Shown here in pieces: positions 49,894 through 59,765 of a stretch of DNA of 64,000 bases (position 1 is the first letter of the stretch; the number at the start of each line of letters is the position of its first letter). The position numbers and the translations under genes are program-made. The stretch is from Pseudomonadota bacterium. Its GTDB lineage: Bacteria; Myxococcota_A; Polyangia; Polyangiales; Polyangiaceae. The notes beneath the pieces are model-generated. The model was not told the DNA's origin, made no database searches, and was given only the letters and a program-made list of their open reading frames with translations. The DNA lies in NCBI GenBank assembly GCA_023428245.1, contig JAEYYX010000025.1, forward strand, positions 1 through 64,000, read 5' to 3'.

Positions 49894-51300
49894 CTAGGAC
49901 GGCGGCGCGCCCATCGCGATCCACTCTTCGAGGTCTTGGAGCTCCGCTTCGCCGAGCGTGCGGACACCGAGCAATGGATCCACGGGCATCTGGAAGCCCT
50001 GGATCGAAGGATCGCCCTTCAGCTTCAAGAGCAGATAGCTGCCTTCCGGATCCCCAGGAGCGATCAGCGGTCGTTCCATCAAGTCTTGTTCAGAGGGCTT
50101 GTTTACAATCGCATCATATGATCCAGGCCCCACAAGGACCAAGCCTGCCGAAGCGAGCTCTTTCGAGTGGCACCCGCCGCAATTGGACTCGAGCATCGGA
50201 CTGATGCGCTCGAGCCAGCCCTTGCCGACGCCTTCGATAGCCAGCGCCTCTTGGGTCTCGGCTCGATTGTAGGAACAGGACGCGTAATCGATGGGCGCGT
50301 CGAGGTTCACACTGCCCGAAGGCGGCAGACCTTCGACGAAGCAGAAGAGAGCGAGCATCTCCGCGGTAGAAAAGGGCGGATTCGCGAGTGGCATACGCGT
50401 ACCCGGCACGACTTCGTCATGCATCTTCCCGCGCAAGCGTCCGACAAGATAGCTGCTCTCGGGATCGCCGGGGACGATGAGAGAAATCGGGCCGCGAACT
50501 ACACCGTCCTTGTCGGGCCTAGCACCGAAGATCCCGTTCCGGTTCAAGTCTCCCTGCTCGATGCCGACTTGCAGGAGGTCCCGGACCTGTTTCTCGAGGT
50601 CGTAGCGCGCCCGCGCGACCACGTGTTTGCCGCCGTCGAGGAAGGTAAATCTCGTTCGAAGGCTCGCGAACGAAATATCAGAGACCTCGCCACCATCCAC
50701 GAAGGTTCGGATGAACCGAACCGTTATTTCGCGGTCTCGATCCCCGGACACGGCATCAGCGAGGTGGATGTGCAGGCCCGGCATCAGCTTCGGATCGTCC
50801 GTCTCATCTTCTTCTCCGGAGATGAACTCGAGCCAGCCGATCTCTACCTCCGGCCCGCCTTCGAAAGCGACGCGATCCCCCGGCCGCTCACAGCGATCGA
50901 AAACACCTTCGTAAGATCCGGGCTGAACGTTGCAGGGCGCTCCGATCGCAGCGAGGAAATTGTAGGTTGTGTGGAGGTCGGGATATTCCTTCTTGTTGTG
51001 GCACACGCCGCTCAGCGGACCACAGCTCCGCAGGATGACCTTCGCGTGCAGATCGGCGCCTGTGGCAAGACGGTCTTGAGCTTCGAGCGTCGCCGGATCG
51101 TCGCCGGCATAGGCCTCGACAGGATCCCACTCTTCGAGAAACGACGTAGAACCATTCGACCAATCGAGCCCGCTCGGAGGAGCGTCAAAGGGCTCCGACT
51201 CCTTGGTCTTCGAGCCACAGCCCGCCGCTGCGAGGAGTGCCGAGAGGCACAGAGAGCCGCTGAGGACCGTGAACTTTCCGGAGGCGTGCTTCAGTTTCAT
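49894..51300 (-). CDS. cytochrome-c-like lipoprotein
   Basis: 468 residues. The lipobox is LLAAAGC. A c-type haem motif, CGGCH, sits in ISPMLESNCGGCHSKELA near residue 385, followed by the typical AGLVLVGPGSYDAIVN and PGDPEGSYLLLKLKG; a second possible site (SCGPLSGVCHN) is less regular. The layout matches the PSC/planctomycete cytochrome C-like domains. It overlaps the DUF1501 gene by 4 bp. The three genes from 54590 to 49894 probably form an exported complex; the substrate is unknown. Confidence 0.72.
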   Translation of the reverse strand: MKLKHASGKFTVLSGSLCLSALLAAAGCGSKTKESEPFDAPPSGLDWSNGSTSFLEEWDPVEAYAGDDPATLEAQDRLATGADLHAKVILRSCGPLSGVCHNKKEYPDLHTTYNFLAAIGAPCNVQPGSYEGVFDRCERPGDRVAFEGGPEVEIGWLEFISGEEDETDDPKLMPGLHIHLADAVSGDRDREITVRFIRTFVDGGEVSDISFASLRTRFTFLDGGKHVVARARYDLEKQVRDLLQVGIEQGDLNRNGIFGARPDKDGVVRGPISLIVPGDPESSYLVGRLRGKMHDEVVPGTRMPLANPPFSTAEMLALFCFVEGLPPSGSVNLDAPIDYASCSYNRAETQEALAIEGVGKGWLERISPMLESNCGGCHSKELASAGLVLVGPGSYDAIVNKPSEQDLMERPLIAPGDPEGSYLLLKLKGDPSIQGFQMPVDPLLGVRTLGEAELQDLEEWIAMGAPPS

Positions 51301-52715
51301 GGAGTTCCGAGGAGGTCGGGGACGACGGGGTCCGCTGGGAAGAAGGCACTCGGATCACAGCCGAGTCCATCCATGAGCGTGTTCATCACGCTGCGATAAG
51401 AATAGACGGTTCCTTCGGCCGCCAGGTCCTCCCGCCGAGAGGTCGCACCGACGACGCGGCCCCCCAAGATCGGCCCTCCCATGAACGGCATCGACATCCA
51501 ACGTGTGCTGTTGTCTGCGTTGTGGTCACTGCCGCGCGCCGAGTTGAAGCGACTACCTCGGGCGGTCCGTGAGAACTCACTACCCACCACGACCACAGTA
51601 TGGTCCCAATAGGTTCCACCATCGGGGTGTTCCATGCGCGGCAGGACGTGAATCAGCGCCGAAAGCAGCAGGTTCGGCTCCTCCATCGCTCCAGGCAGGC
51701 TGTTCTCTTCGCCCGAGTGCATGTCGTAACCGCCTTGGTCGAGATACACGGCCGGGCATCCGTAATGGAAGAGACGGAGGGCCAATCGAATATTCGCAGA
51801 GGCGCGAGACTGTCCAAATAGAGTGCGCAGCTCATCATTCGATACGCCGTCGACCACCTCGTTCGAGCGATCGTCGACTTTCAGGAGCTGGCTCGTGAAG
51901 ATCTCTGAGTATTGTTTGGTCGCGGCGCGGGTCTGAATGTAGGCGTCGACGCGCTCCTTGAGCGCCGGATGCCTCCGATCCCGCGAGCGCGCGTCCGTTT
52001 CGGTCGTCGCCTTCGCGATCCAGTCGGGCATAGCACCCACTGAGGAAGTGAAGCGCTCGAAGCTGGCCCCGTTCAAGACCGGCGGGCGATAGGGCGCAAA
52101 ACTCCCGAGCCCGCGCGCCATTCCCGCCGTGCCCATCACGAAGGCCGGCAGCTTCAGTTTCCCCTCCTTGAGCGCTTCGTCGTAAGTCGCACGAAGGCCC
52201 ATCTGGATGCGAGTGAAGACTCCGGCCTCGCCGTTCACATAACCGGTCAGGAAGCGCTCGAGCCCGGTGTCATGGTTCCCGTCGGCTCCTCCCGCGAGCG
52301 GCTCGTGATCTACCGTCGGCATAACAGTGATCCGATCGGCAAGCTGGTGCAGCGGACGCAGCCCGTTGCCCATTTCTCCTTGCGACGCGAAAGGAGCGCG
52401 CTCGAGCAGCTTACTCACGCCCCAAGCAACGCCACTAGGAACCCCCGAAGCCAATCCGAAGGGATTGTATTGATCGCCAACGTCTCCATTGAACGCGCAG
52501 GGGAATCGGAAGCCTCCGCTCAAGCGGATGTAGATGAGGTGTTTGAAAGAACCTGTCGCGTTCGTCTGGGCGCGCACGTCTTTCGGGACCCAAATGAACG
52601 GGCCAGACGCTGCCAGTCCTGCGAGGGCAGCCGCTCCCTGAAGAAGCCTGCGGCGCGGGAGCCCCTTTTCGGGCTCAGGGCTCGGGACCGCATCTGCCTT
52701 GGCTTTGTCGGTCAC
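51297..52715 (-). CDS. DUF1501 protein with Tat signal
   Basis: 472 residues. The N-terminus PRRRLLQGAAALAGLAASG is a twin-arginine signal. The DUF1501 (sulfatase-like fold) region includes FKHLIYIRLSGGFRFPCAFNGD, YLDQGGYDMHSGEEN and WDHTVVVVGSEFSRTARG, where metal-ligand residues would lie. Tat export suggests folding with cofactors in the cytoplasm. The family is abundant in planctomycetes and myxobacteria next to cytochrome-like lipoproteins; its reaction is unproven. It lies 66 bp downstream of the lipoprotein gene at 52782 and overlaps the heme lipoprotein by 4 bp. Confidence 0.85.
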   Translation of the reverse strand: MTDKAKADAVPSPEPEKGLPRRRLLQGAAALAGLAASGPFIWVPKDVRAQTNATGSFKHLIYIRLSGGFRFPCAFNGDVGDQYNPFGLASGVPSGVAWGVSKLLERAPFASQGEMGNGLRPLHQLADRITVMPTVDHEPLAGGADGNHDTGLERFLTGYVNGEAGVFTRIQMGLRATYDEALKEGKLKLPAFVMGTAGMARGLGSFAPYRPPVLNGASFERFTSSVGAMPDWIAKATTETDARSRDRRHPALKERVDAYIQTRAATKQYSEIFTSQLLKVDDRSNEVVDGVSNDELRTLFGQSRASANIRLALRLFHYGCPAVYLDQGGYDMHSGEENSLPGAMEEPNLLLSALIHVLPRMEHPDGGTYWDHTVVVVGSEFSRTARGSRFNSARGSDHNADNSTRWMSMPFMGGPILGGRVVGATSRREDLAAEGTVYSYRSVMNTLMDGLGCDPSAFFPADPVVPDLLGTP

Positions 52716-52781
52716 GACATTCCTCCTCGGTTCGACGTGCTCTCTGCAGTGTTCGGCGCTTCTGTCGTCATCATCTCCGCC

Positions 52782-54590
52782 TCAGTAGAAGAGCATCTCG
52801 CTGCTCGACAAAAGTGAGAAGCAAAGGCCGCGAGCGAAGGTCCCGGCGGTACAGGGTTTCGGCACACAGAGATTCGACGACTCATTCGCCATCTCTCGCT
52901 CCGCTTCCGTCGGCAGGCGGCCCAGGAACTGACCGACTTGATAGTTGAGGACATCGTTTGCCACGCCTTCGTCCAGCTTCGTTCGTTCGGTCATTCCGCC
53001 CGGCAAGAGCGCCTCGATCGGCACGCCCTGGCCGTCGTTCGAGAGCGGATTGCAGAGCTCAGCGACGAAGGCCTCCTGGGAGGCGGTATTCAAGATGCTC
53101 ACAGCCTTGAAGCGCCCTGAAGTCAAGTTGTCCGGACAGCCTCCGAGCGTGCGCGCAAGGTCCGCGTAGCGACGATCCACAACCTGGCCATTTCGGCCCT
53201 GCCTGAAGCTCCAGCGCGAATCATTCACGAGCTCGTAACCCCCAATGCTCTCGAGAAGCTCATCGGGATCCGGAATGCGATGATCGCAGGCGCCTGGATC
53301 ATAACCAAGCAAACGGCTCACCGAGTCGACCCACTGCTCGGCTTCCGTTTGCTTGAGCGGCCCGTAGGTCCAAGGAGGCGCCTCTTCGTCACAGCCGCCC
53401 TCTCCACAATCCGTTGATTGCAGGTAAAGGCTCGACGTGAGGACAGCGTAATGCGCGGCGCGCAGGTCCCCGCCATGCTTGAGCACGTATTCGACGAGCT
53501 CCTTGATCACCTCCGGCGAATACTTGGCCAGATCGTAGCCGAGGTACTGACGGACGACCTCGCTCACCATATGTTCCCAGACCTCAGGCCACGCGCCGAT
53601 GATCTTGCCCGGGGTCTGGAGAATGGCCCATTCCTTAGGGGTCAGGTTCCCCGACCAGGTCAGATTGTCCTTGGCGCGGAAATCAGGCTTCAAAATGACG
53701 CGGTGAAAGCCCCAGAGGACGCTCGTACAGGTTCCAGCGGTATCCTCATCGATGCTCCCGTCCGGTCGGACGCAGCGGTGCTCCACGAAGGCATCGGGCA
53801 ACCGCTCCCCGAGCATCGGATCGTCGTGGTAACCGTTGTTCCAAATCGCGTAGAGGTTCGCCATATCGGCGCGCTCGTTAGCGAAAGGAGGCCGACCGAC
53901 GAAGAGCGTGAAGAGCGCCTCGGCGCGGTCCGCCGCGTCGTTCAGCCGGCGAGTGAACACAGGGTGCGCGCTGACGACCTCAACAAACTCGTCAAAGCGG
54001 ATCAGGCCTGAATAGAGCTTTCCGACAAGTTGGTCGGCGTCGTAGATGCGCTCGACGCTGACGGCGACGTTGTTGTAGCCGAGGAGATCGGCCCAACGCC
54101 GTTGTCCTTCGAAGACGAAATCATCGCTCAGGAGGAGCTCAGTCACCGTCTCACCCAGAGCTCGATCGAGGCAGCCTTCGGCGATCTCCCCATAGCTCGG
54201 GAATCGTCCCCGCGTGTCGATGAAGAGGCGCCGACATACTTCTTCCTGAACCAAGGGACGGGTGTCGAGCCCTGCTCCCCAGAGCGACGGACAGATCGCT
54301 CGATCAATCGGGTTCTCGAACGGGAGGCTTTCGCAATGCGCCCGGCAATCGGCGTCGCAATCGGACGGGGTGCCCGCGCCACCTTCGCGCGCCTCGAGGT
54401 CCGGGCTCGGTCCCCCAGAAAATCCTAGATTGAGCGCGTCGGAGCGGCCCACGAGCTCTCCTGGTCCCGACGCCGCCTGCTCTTCCCCATATCGGATCTT
54501 CTGGCCGCAAGCGGCCGCGCTCATCGAGAGAGCGAGCGCCATGAGCACTGACGCCGATAGCCCCGTCAACCTGCGCTTGTCTGGTCCCAT
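52782..54590 (-). CDS. large Cys-containing lipoprotein of the DUF1501 operon
   Basis: 602 residues. The signal peptide ends SAAAC, a good lipobox. The body is mostly helical with DADCRAHCESLPFEN, RRLFIDTRGRFPSYGEIAEG and PTEAEREMANESSNLC, resembling the DUF1549/DUF1553/DUF1588-type lipoproteins seen before DUF1501 in planctomycetes and myxobacteria. No CxxCH haem motif is present. It is the first gene of the three-gene operon, with 419 bp of upstream sequence. Specific function unknown. Confidence 0.65.
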   Translation of the reverse strand: MGPDKRRLTGLSASVLMALALSMSAAACGQKIRYGEEQAASGPGELVGRSDALNLGFSGGPSPDLEAREGGAGTPSDCDADCRAHCESLPFENPIDRAICPSLWGAGLDTRPLVQEEVCRRLFIDTRGRFPSYGEIAEGCLDRALGETVTELLLSDDFVFEGQRRWADLLGYNNVAVSVERIYDADQLVGKLYSGLIRFDEFVEVVSAHPVFTRRLNDAADRAEALFTLFVGRPPFANERADMANLYAIWNNGYHDDPMLGERLPDAFVEHRCVRPDGSIDEDTAGTCTSVLWGFHRVILKPDFRAKDNLTWSGNLTPKEWAILQTPGKIIGAWPEVWEHMVSEVVRQYLGYDLAKYSPEVIKELVEYVLKHGGDLRAAHYAVLTSSLYLQSTDCGEGGCDEEAPPWTYGPLKQTEAEQWVDSVSRLLGYDPGACDHRIPDPDELLESIGGYELVNDSRWSFRQGRNGQVVDRRYADLARTLGGCPDNLTSGRFKAVSILNTASQEAFVAELCNPLSNDGQGVPIEALLPGGMTERTKLDEGVANDVLNYQVGQFLGRLPTEAEREMANESSNLCVPKPCTAGTFARGLCFSLLSSSEMLFY

Positions 54591-55009
54591 CTATTTGCGA
54601 CGCTCCTCCTGAGCCTCTCCTCAAGCAATCATGCCGAAGGTTCGGCACCCTAGCAACCGTCTCAGCTCATCCGTCTCGCCATCTACGGTCGATCGAAGTC
54701 TTTTCGTAGGGGCGAGTCGCACTTTCCCACGCTCAAAGCGCAGCGGACGTGCGCTCTTGAGCTACTTTCGCTGCGCCCGAGTCACACACGGTCCTACTTG
54801 AGCACCTGCGACAAGTCGCGCCTGTTTGCTTTCGCCTCCGACAGCCTTCTATTTCGGCCGATCCCACGCGAGCCACTTATATGTCTCGCTCAAGCTTCGT
54901 GATACCGCCGTTAAGTGTGCGAGCTGGTGACCGTCAGGCAAAGAGCCAAAGTCTTCTCGAATCGCGCGAGCGATACAGGAGGGGCTTCTGGTCGGTGGAG
55001 GGCCAGACT
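54591..55009. promoter_or_regulatory. 419-bp intergenic region
   Basis: Lies between the divergent lipoprotein operon and the beta-barrel gene. It should carry promoters for both. GGAGG before the ATG at 55010 is the ribosome-binding site. No gene, RNA or operator recognised. Confidence 0.35.
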
Positions 55010-55906
55010 ATGATTCGCTCTGTGTACACGACGTCCTTGAGACTCACGCTCAGCCTCCCCGTCGCGCTCCTCGCGAGCTTAACGACTGCGCCTCTTCTCG
55101 CCAAACCCAAGGCGGAAGTCACGGCTAAGGCCACCGCCAGCGCGCCCAAGGCGACCGCGGAAAAGGCGGAAACGCCCGCGGCGGATCCTCTCGCGGAGCC
55201 CCCGAGTGACGAGACGGAGACCGAAGAAGCAAGTCTCGAGACCGAGGAAGAGCCGGAGGAAGCGAACCGTGAGCCCGATGGGCCGATCTGCGTGACGCCG
55301 GGACGCAAATGGGCCTTCTTCGTCGACGGTGGGTTTCGATGGGACACGGGCAACTCGTCTCGCCGTAGTCAGGTCGGTGACGACCTCACCAACCAAAACG
55401 ATAACATCAGCTCTCTTGGTCCGATGTTTCATCTCGGCCTCATGCACCGAAAGAGCCCCCATTTCCGCATGGGCGGAGCGCTCGGCTATGGAACGAACCA
55501 GGATCTAAACAACAACAATCTCCTGATCGGTCAGCTTCTCACCGTCGACTATCGCCTCGAGTGGTCAGCGCCTCTCGCGACGGATCTTTATATCGTGGGC
55601 GCGCCTCGGGTCGGTGTGTCGCTCGTTCTGCCGAGCGGGGTGCTCGCCGATCGTATCAGCCAGTACCAATCAGCCGGCTATGATACCTGGAGCGGGCCGC
55701 GCTACGGATTCTTGCTCGGGCTCGACGCCGGCGTTCGTTATCAGATGAGCTCCTGGCTCAGCCTGCGGGCTACCGTCGGGTACGCCTGGGGCATGCATTT
55801 TCTCCTCGATTCGAAGGTCGAGGGCGAGACAGTCTCAGCCTCCCATAGCTGGCAGATCCAGGCTTCCCGCCTGAGCGGGAACCTCGGCGTCGAGATCGCG
55901 TTCTAG
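55010..55906 (+). CDS. outer-membrane beta-barrel protein
   Basis: 298 residues from ATG at 55010, preceded by GGTGGAGGGCC; an earlier in-frame start at 54881 would place the signal peptide inside the protein. The signal peptide (SVYTTSLRLTLSLPVALLASL) ends near residue 28, followed by a Lys/Ala then Glu/Thr-rich acidic linker to about residue 90. The rest alternates aromatic and polar residues (FHLGLMHRKSPHFRMGGALGYG, YGFLLGLDAGVRYQMSSWLSL) and ends in Phe, as beta-barrels do. Function unknown. The stop shares CTAG with the convergent aminotransferase stop. Confidence 0.75.
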   Translation: MIRSVYTTSLRLTLSLPVALLASLTTAPLLAKPKAEVTAKATASAPKATAEKAETPAADPLAEPPSDETETEEASLETEEEPEEANREPDGPICVTPGRKWAFFVDGGFRWDTGNSSRRSQVGDDLTNQNDNISSLGPMFHLGLMHRKSPHFRMGGALGYGTNQDLNNNNLLIGQLLTVDYRLEWSAPLATDLYIVGAPRVGVSLVLPSGVLADRISQYQSAGYDTWSGPRYGFLLGLDAGVRYQMSSWLSLRATVGYAWGMHFLLDSKVEGETVSASHSWQIQASRLSGNLGVEIAF

Positions 55907-57168
55907 AGCGCGCCGCCCAGGGTAGAGCGGGGACGGATCTGGGGGGCTTCCTCGGCGTATTCCTCGAGCACCCTCTCGATGCGAGCGAAGACGTCGGCCA
56001 TCTGACGCGCGTCAGGCAAGAGCGTGATGCGGAAGTGATTCCGATAGGGAACGTTGAAGCTGGATCCGGGTGCGATCAGCACCCGCTCACGCTCGAGGAG
56101 CCGAAGAGCGAACTCCTGGTCATCAAAGCCGGGGATCTTCTTGTCATCGACGCGGACGAACGCATACATCGCACCCTTTGGCGCGTTCGCTGTCATGTAT
56201 TTGCTCTTGTCGCAGGCCTCGAGGATGGCCCGGCGGGTCTCGTAGAGTCGTCCCCCCGGCCTCGTGAGCTCATAGATCGATTGTGTCCCGCCCAGCGCGG
56301 TTTGGACAGCGAACTGCCCCGGGACGTTCGAGCACAAACGCAGAGAGGCGAGGAGCTCGAGCGCGCGCAGGTACTCCGTTGCCCGTGACTTTTCACCCGA
56401 GAAGCTCACCCAGCCCACACGCAAGCCGCAGGCGCGATAAATCTTCGACAAACCACTGAACGTGGCGCAGAGCGTACGCTTCGCCAAGGTGGCCATGGGC
56501 ACGTACTGGGCTCCCTCGTAGAGCATCTCGTCATAGATCTCGTCGGCGCACATCAGAAGCTGATGCTCTTCAGCGATGCGAGCGAGCCCGGCGAGGACAT
56601 CCCGCGGATAGACAGCACCCGTCGGATTGTTCGGATTGATGACGACGATCGCGCGGGTGCGCGGTGTGGCGAGCTTCTTCACTTCCTCCGGATCGGGGAC
56701 GAACCCTCGCTCAGGAGGACAAGGATAATGGACAGCGGTCGCACCGTGGATCACGACCGAGGCGGTCCACAGGGGATAGTCCGGGCTCGGCACGAGCACC
56801 TCGTCGCCAGGGTTCAAGAGCGCCCGCATCGTGAACATGATGAGCTCAGAGACGCCGTTGCCGATGAAGACGTCGTCGGCTGTCACGTCGAGAATGCCCC
56901 GCGTCTGTTGCTGCATGACGACGGCTTCCCTCGCCTGGAAGATGCCTTTCTGGTGAGAATAAGGATCAGCCTGGTGGAGATTCTGCACCATCGCGACGCG
57001 CATCGTCTCCGGCATGCGAAAACCGAAGGCGCCCGGGTTACCGATGTTCAGCTTGATGATCTCATAACCATCTCGCTCGAGCGCGTCGGCCCGTCGCGCA
57101 AGCTCTCCTCGGATTTCGTACTTGACGCCGTGGAGGTGCTCGGAGGCTCGAAACTCGGGGATGGTCAT
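55903..57168 (-). CDS. alaA: AlaA-like aminotransferase, fold type I
   Basis: 421 residues. EIIKLNIGNPGAFGFRMPE near the N-terminus, NPNNPTGAVYP, CADEIYDEMLYEG, the PLP lysine in FSGLSKIYRACGLRVGW and the Arg in NHFRITLLPDARQM mark the alanine/aspartate aminotransferase class, closest to glutamate-pyruvate transaminase AlaA. It converts pyruvate and glutamate to alanine. Next gene downstream is the convergent barrel protein; the stops overlap in CTAG. Gene symbol given by family resemblance. Confidence 0.85.
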   Translation of the reverse strand: MTIPEFRASEHLHGVKYEIRGELARRADALERDGYEIIKLNIGNPGAFGFRMPETMRVAMVQNLHQADPYSHQKGIFQAREAVVMQQQTRGILDVTADDVFIGNGVSELIMFTMRALLNPGDEVLVPSPDYPLWTASVVIHGATAVHYPCPPERGFVPDPEEVKKLATPRTRAIVVINPNNPTGAVYPRDVLAGLARIAEEHQLLMCADEIYDEMLYEGAQYVPMATLAKRTLCATFSGLSKIYRACGLRVGWVSFSGEKSRATEYLRALELLASLRLCSNVPGQFAVQTALGGTQSIYELTRPGGRLYETRRAILEACDKSKYMTANAPKGAMYAFVRVDDKKIPGFDDQEFALRLLERERVLIAPGSSFNVPYRNHFRITLLPDARQMADVFARIERVLEEYAEEAPQIRPRSTLGGAL

Positions 57169-57358
57169 GTCACGTCTCGATGGGATCGCTTCTTTTCCGA
57201 TCCTGCTTTCGGCGTATCTCTAGCGAAGGAAAAGCGCCAAGGCAAAACCCGCAGAAGGCTCCCAAGTCCAGAATTCGGCGCCCTCGACACGGGTCCGATG
57301 CGCGGAGCGAAGCGGCAAACATCGGCTGGGCGCAGCAGTCGGGAAGTCGCCTCCGCCT

Positions 57359-59248
57359 TCAAAAACGCAGGCGGTAGAGATCGTCGTTACCGAAATTCCC
57401 GAGCTTCTCCCCGTATTCCGCCGCGAGCCGACGCGCAAAGGGGATCTCATTGTCGGCCGCAGCGTAAGCGGGACCCGTGGCGTTCGAACGATCCATTTTG
57501 AGAGGCACGATCACGTAGGCGAGGCCATCCCGCCGAACATCGTCCACGTAGTGCTCCCAGGTGTCCATGCGCAGCCGCTCCTGGTAGTACGCTTCTGTGA
57601 TGAAGCAGTAGGGGTCCATGTAGTAGGACGGCCGGCCTGCGGCGAGCAGGACCACTTCCCCGTTCTTCGCGCGAGTGTTGACGTCTTGGAAGAGATCGTA
57701 CGCTTGGGCGCCGAGCCCCTCGCGCAGGAAGTCTTCGCGGCTCTCGAGACCCACGGTCACCCGGAACGCGCGGGCGGGACTCGGCCAAACGGTCCGGAGG
57801 AACTGAGCGATGTTCACCGCAAGCATCGCAGCAAAGGCGACAGTCATCCCGCGATGAGCGAGGAGCCGCTCCGGAAGACGCGCGAACAGGACAACGAAAA
57901 CGAGACCCGAGAACGGGACGAGGTATCGAAGGTAAAGCCCGGTGCCGGCGACAGATCCGAGGGCCACACCGAGGAAGATGAAAAGCGGCAGACGGAGTTC
58001 GGCCCGCTTCACGCGCCAGATCCAGACTCCGAAGCCCAAGAGGACACCCCCGAGTGCGCCGAGCCGGATCAACTTGCGAAGCTCGAGAGACCACTCGCGC
58101 GCCGACGAGCCAGTCCCCCAAACGTAGTACTTGAAGAAGTCCGAGAACGCCCGGCCCGCCTCCGGGCTCCAATCTTTCGTCTCGAACACCGAGGGGAGCA
58201 TCAAGTAGATCGGGCTGCCCGTCTGGATCCACGAGCGCGCGAACCAGGGCACACCCGGCAAAAGCGCGAGCACTCCAATCGTGATCGTCTTGCGGGCGGT
58301 GAGCGCAAGCGGCGCCCTCTCGGCGAAGCTCAAGAAGGCGACAAAGGCGGTCAGCGATCCACCCACAAAAAGCCCCGTCAGCTTCGTCGTGAGAGCAAAT
58401 CCTGCCGAAAGCGCCGCGATGATGGCGTACCCGAAATCGGCCGAGCGCAGGTAGCAAATCAGCGCAAGCACACTCCCGAGGGAAAAAGCCGCCAAGTTCA
58501 GGTCGACATAAGCCATCGAGAAAAGGCTCGTCGCGCCAAGCGTGCCGAGGACGTTGAGCCCCAAGAGCCAAAACGCAGCCGCCATGATGCTCGCGCGAAG
58601 CGTGCCCGTGCGGAGCCCGATGGCGAGAGTCGAGAGGAGCGCGAGCACCCCGAAGCTGAAGTGGATGAGTTTGGTGGCTGTGTCGCTCCAGAGCGCCATC
58701 GCCCAGGTGAAGTACATCTGACCGCCCATCGGCCCGTTGGTGTGAACGAAGGAGGGCAGGTAGCGGAGCGAGCCGGACTGAAGCCAGCGCTTGGGCGCGG
58801 TCAGGTGGTAAAAGAGCCCGTCGGGATCGGTGGGCGGCGCTACTGCGATCACCGCCGAGAGCAGGAGAGCAATCCCACTGATGACGACGAAGAGCAGGAG
58901 GTCGGGTGCGAGGCGCGGCGAAGAAGCGCGCTCATCCGGCGTCACGGCGCGCCGCAGCCGAAAAGCCCGAACCGCCTCGAAGAGCGCATAAACTGTCATG
59001 AGGAGGCTCGCGATCCAAAGGTTCGTCTGGGTAAGCTCCCCAGCCATCCCCAGACCATACGGAATGTACTGGAGGACCCCGAGTCCAAGCAGCAGCGACA
59101 AGAGTGAGCGCTCAAGTTTGGTCGCCTCCTCGGACTTGGTGAACAAGGACAGGACGCGCCCGCCCACGAACAACGCAACGAAGAGCAGCCAAAGAACGAA
59201 GAGGGGGTCGGTCAGGAGGGCGAGGCGACTCGTGGGAAACTGCTCCAT
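57359..59248 (-). CDS. GT-C fold membrane glycosyltransferase-like protein
   Basis: 629 residues from ATG at 59248, preceded by CCGGAGTG; a TTG at 59275 is less likely. Around 12 membrane helices. The first large extracytoplasmic loop, DPDGLFYHLTAPKRWLQSG, carries the Asp-rich entry typical of GT39/ArnT-like GT-C enzymes, which move a sugar from a polyprenyl phosphate. The C-terminal soluble part (YYMDPYCFITEAYYQERLRM) is like those of the family. Donor and acceptor are unknown. Its neighbours do not form a polysaccharide cluster. Confidence 0.75.
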   Translation of the reverse strand: MEQFPTSRLALLTDPLFVLWLLFVALFVGGRVLSLFTKSEEATKLERSLLSLLLGLGVLQYIPYGLGMAGELTQTNLWIASLLMTVYALFEAVRAFRLRRAVTPDERASSPRLAPDLLLFVVISGIALLLSAVIAVAPPTDPDGLFYHLTAPKRWLQSGSLRYLPSFVHTNGPMGGQMYFTWAMALWSDTATKLIHFSFGVLALLSTLAIGLRTGTLRASIMAAAFWLLGLNVLGTLGATSLFSMAYVDLNLAAFSLGSVLALICYLRSADFGYAIIAALSAGFALTTKLTGLFVGGSLTAFVAFLSFAERAPLALTARKTITIGVLALLPGVPWFARSWIQTGSPIYLMLPSVFETKDWSPEAGRAFSDFFKYYVWGTGSSAREWSLELRKLIRLGALGGVLLGFGVWIWRVKRAELRLPLFIFLGVALGSVAGTGLYLRYLVPFSGLVFVVLFARLPERLLAHRGMTVAFAAMLAVNIAQFLRTVWPSPARAFRVTVGLESREDFLREGLGAQAYDLFQDVNTRAKNGEVVLLAAGRPSYYMDPYCFITEAYYQERLRMDTWEHYVDDVRRDGLAYVIVPLKMDRSNATGPAYAAADNEIPFARRLAAEYGEKLGNFGNDDLYRLRF

Positions 59249-59473
59249 ATGCACTCCGGCTGTATTCAACAGCAAGGGCCATCAATCGTCTACGGCGAGA
59301 ACGGGCCCCCCAAGAACGGCCACCTCGAAAGGGCCCAACACACAGGCCGCACACCGAACTGGAAACACTTCGAGAGGGCTCCTCGTGCCTGACTCAGCCC
59401 CCCGCCTCGGCAGAAAGGGCACAGCACCGCCCGGAGCCGCCTTGGGCCGAATCCCCCGAAAATCAAGGCGCGG

Positions 59474-59641
59474 CTAGAAGCGCGCCTGCAGGTAGTAGAG
59501 ATTGAAACAGTAGAAGAGGTTAAAAAGAACGATCCCCTTGAGAGCGCGTTTGAGCCCGCGCTTCGGATTCTTGTCGCGCGACATACGCACAGGAATCGCG
59601 ACGGTCGCGAACACGAAGGAGAGGAGGAGCAGCTTGGCCAT
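59474..59641 (-). CDS. 55-residue membrane protein
   Basis: ATG at 59641 and TAG at 59474-59476. Hydrophobic segments at residues 3-18 (KLLLLSFVFATVAIPV) and 36-52 (GIVLFNLFYCFNLYYLQ) flank a basic loop, MSRDKNPKRGLKRALK. The distribution is like a two-helix hairpin with a positive cytoplasmic loop. Ribosome-binding sequence is weak. It stands between the glycosyltransferase and dihaem peroxidase genes. The regular pattern suggests a real gene; no family recognised. Confidence 0.5.
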   Translation of the reverse strand: MAKLLLLSFVFATVAIPVRMSRDKNPKRGLKRALKGIVLFNLFYCFNLYYLQARF

Positions 59642-59765
59642 GGACCGGAGGAGGAGCCTTCTATCAAACCGCGCTCTGCCTGGGACATCAAGGCTCCCGT
59701 GGACACTTTCGCATCCGAGCTTGTTCAGGGCGACACAGGAAGACGTCCCGACCCGGCCACACCAA

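Noticed and set aside
50167..51399. 410-codon plus-strand frame opposite the heme lipoprotein
   Set aside because: No domain, while the minus strand has a lipobox and CxxCH.
57551..59107. 518-codon plus-strand frame opposite the glycosyltransferase
   Set aside because: Composition (Arg/Glu-rich, no fold motif) is that of an antisense shadow; the minus-strand membrane protein is convincing.
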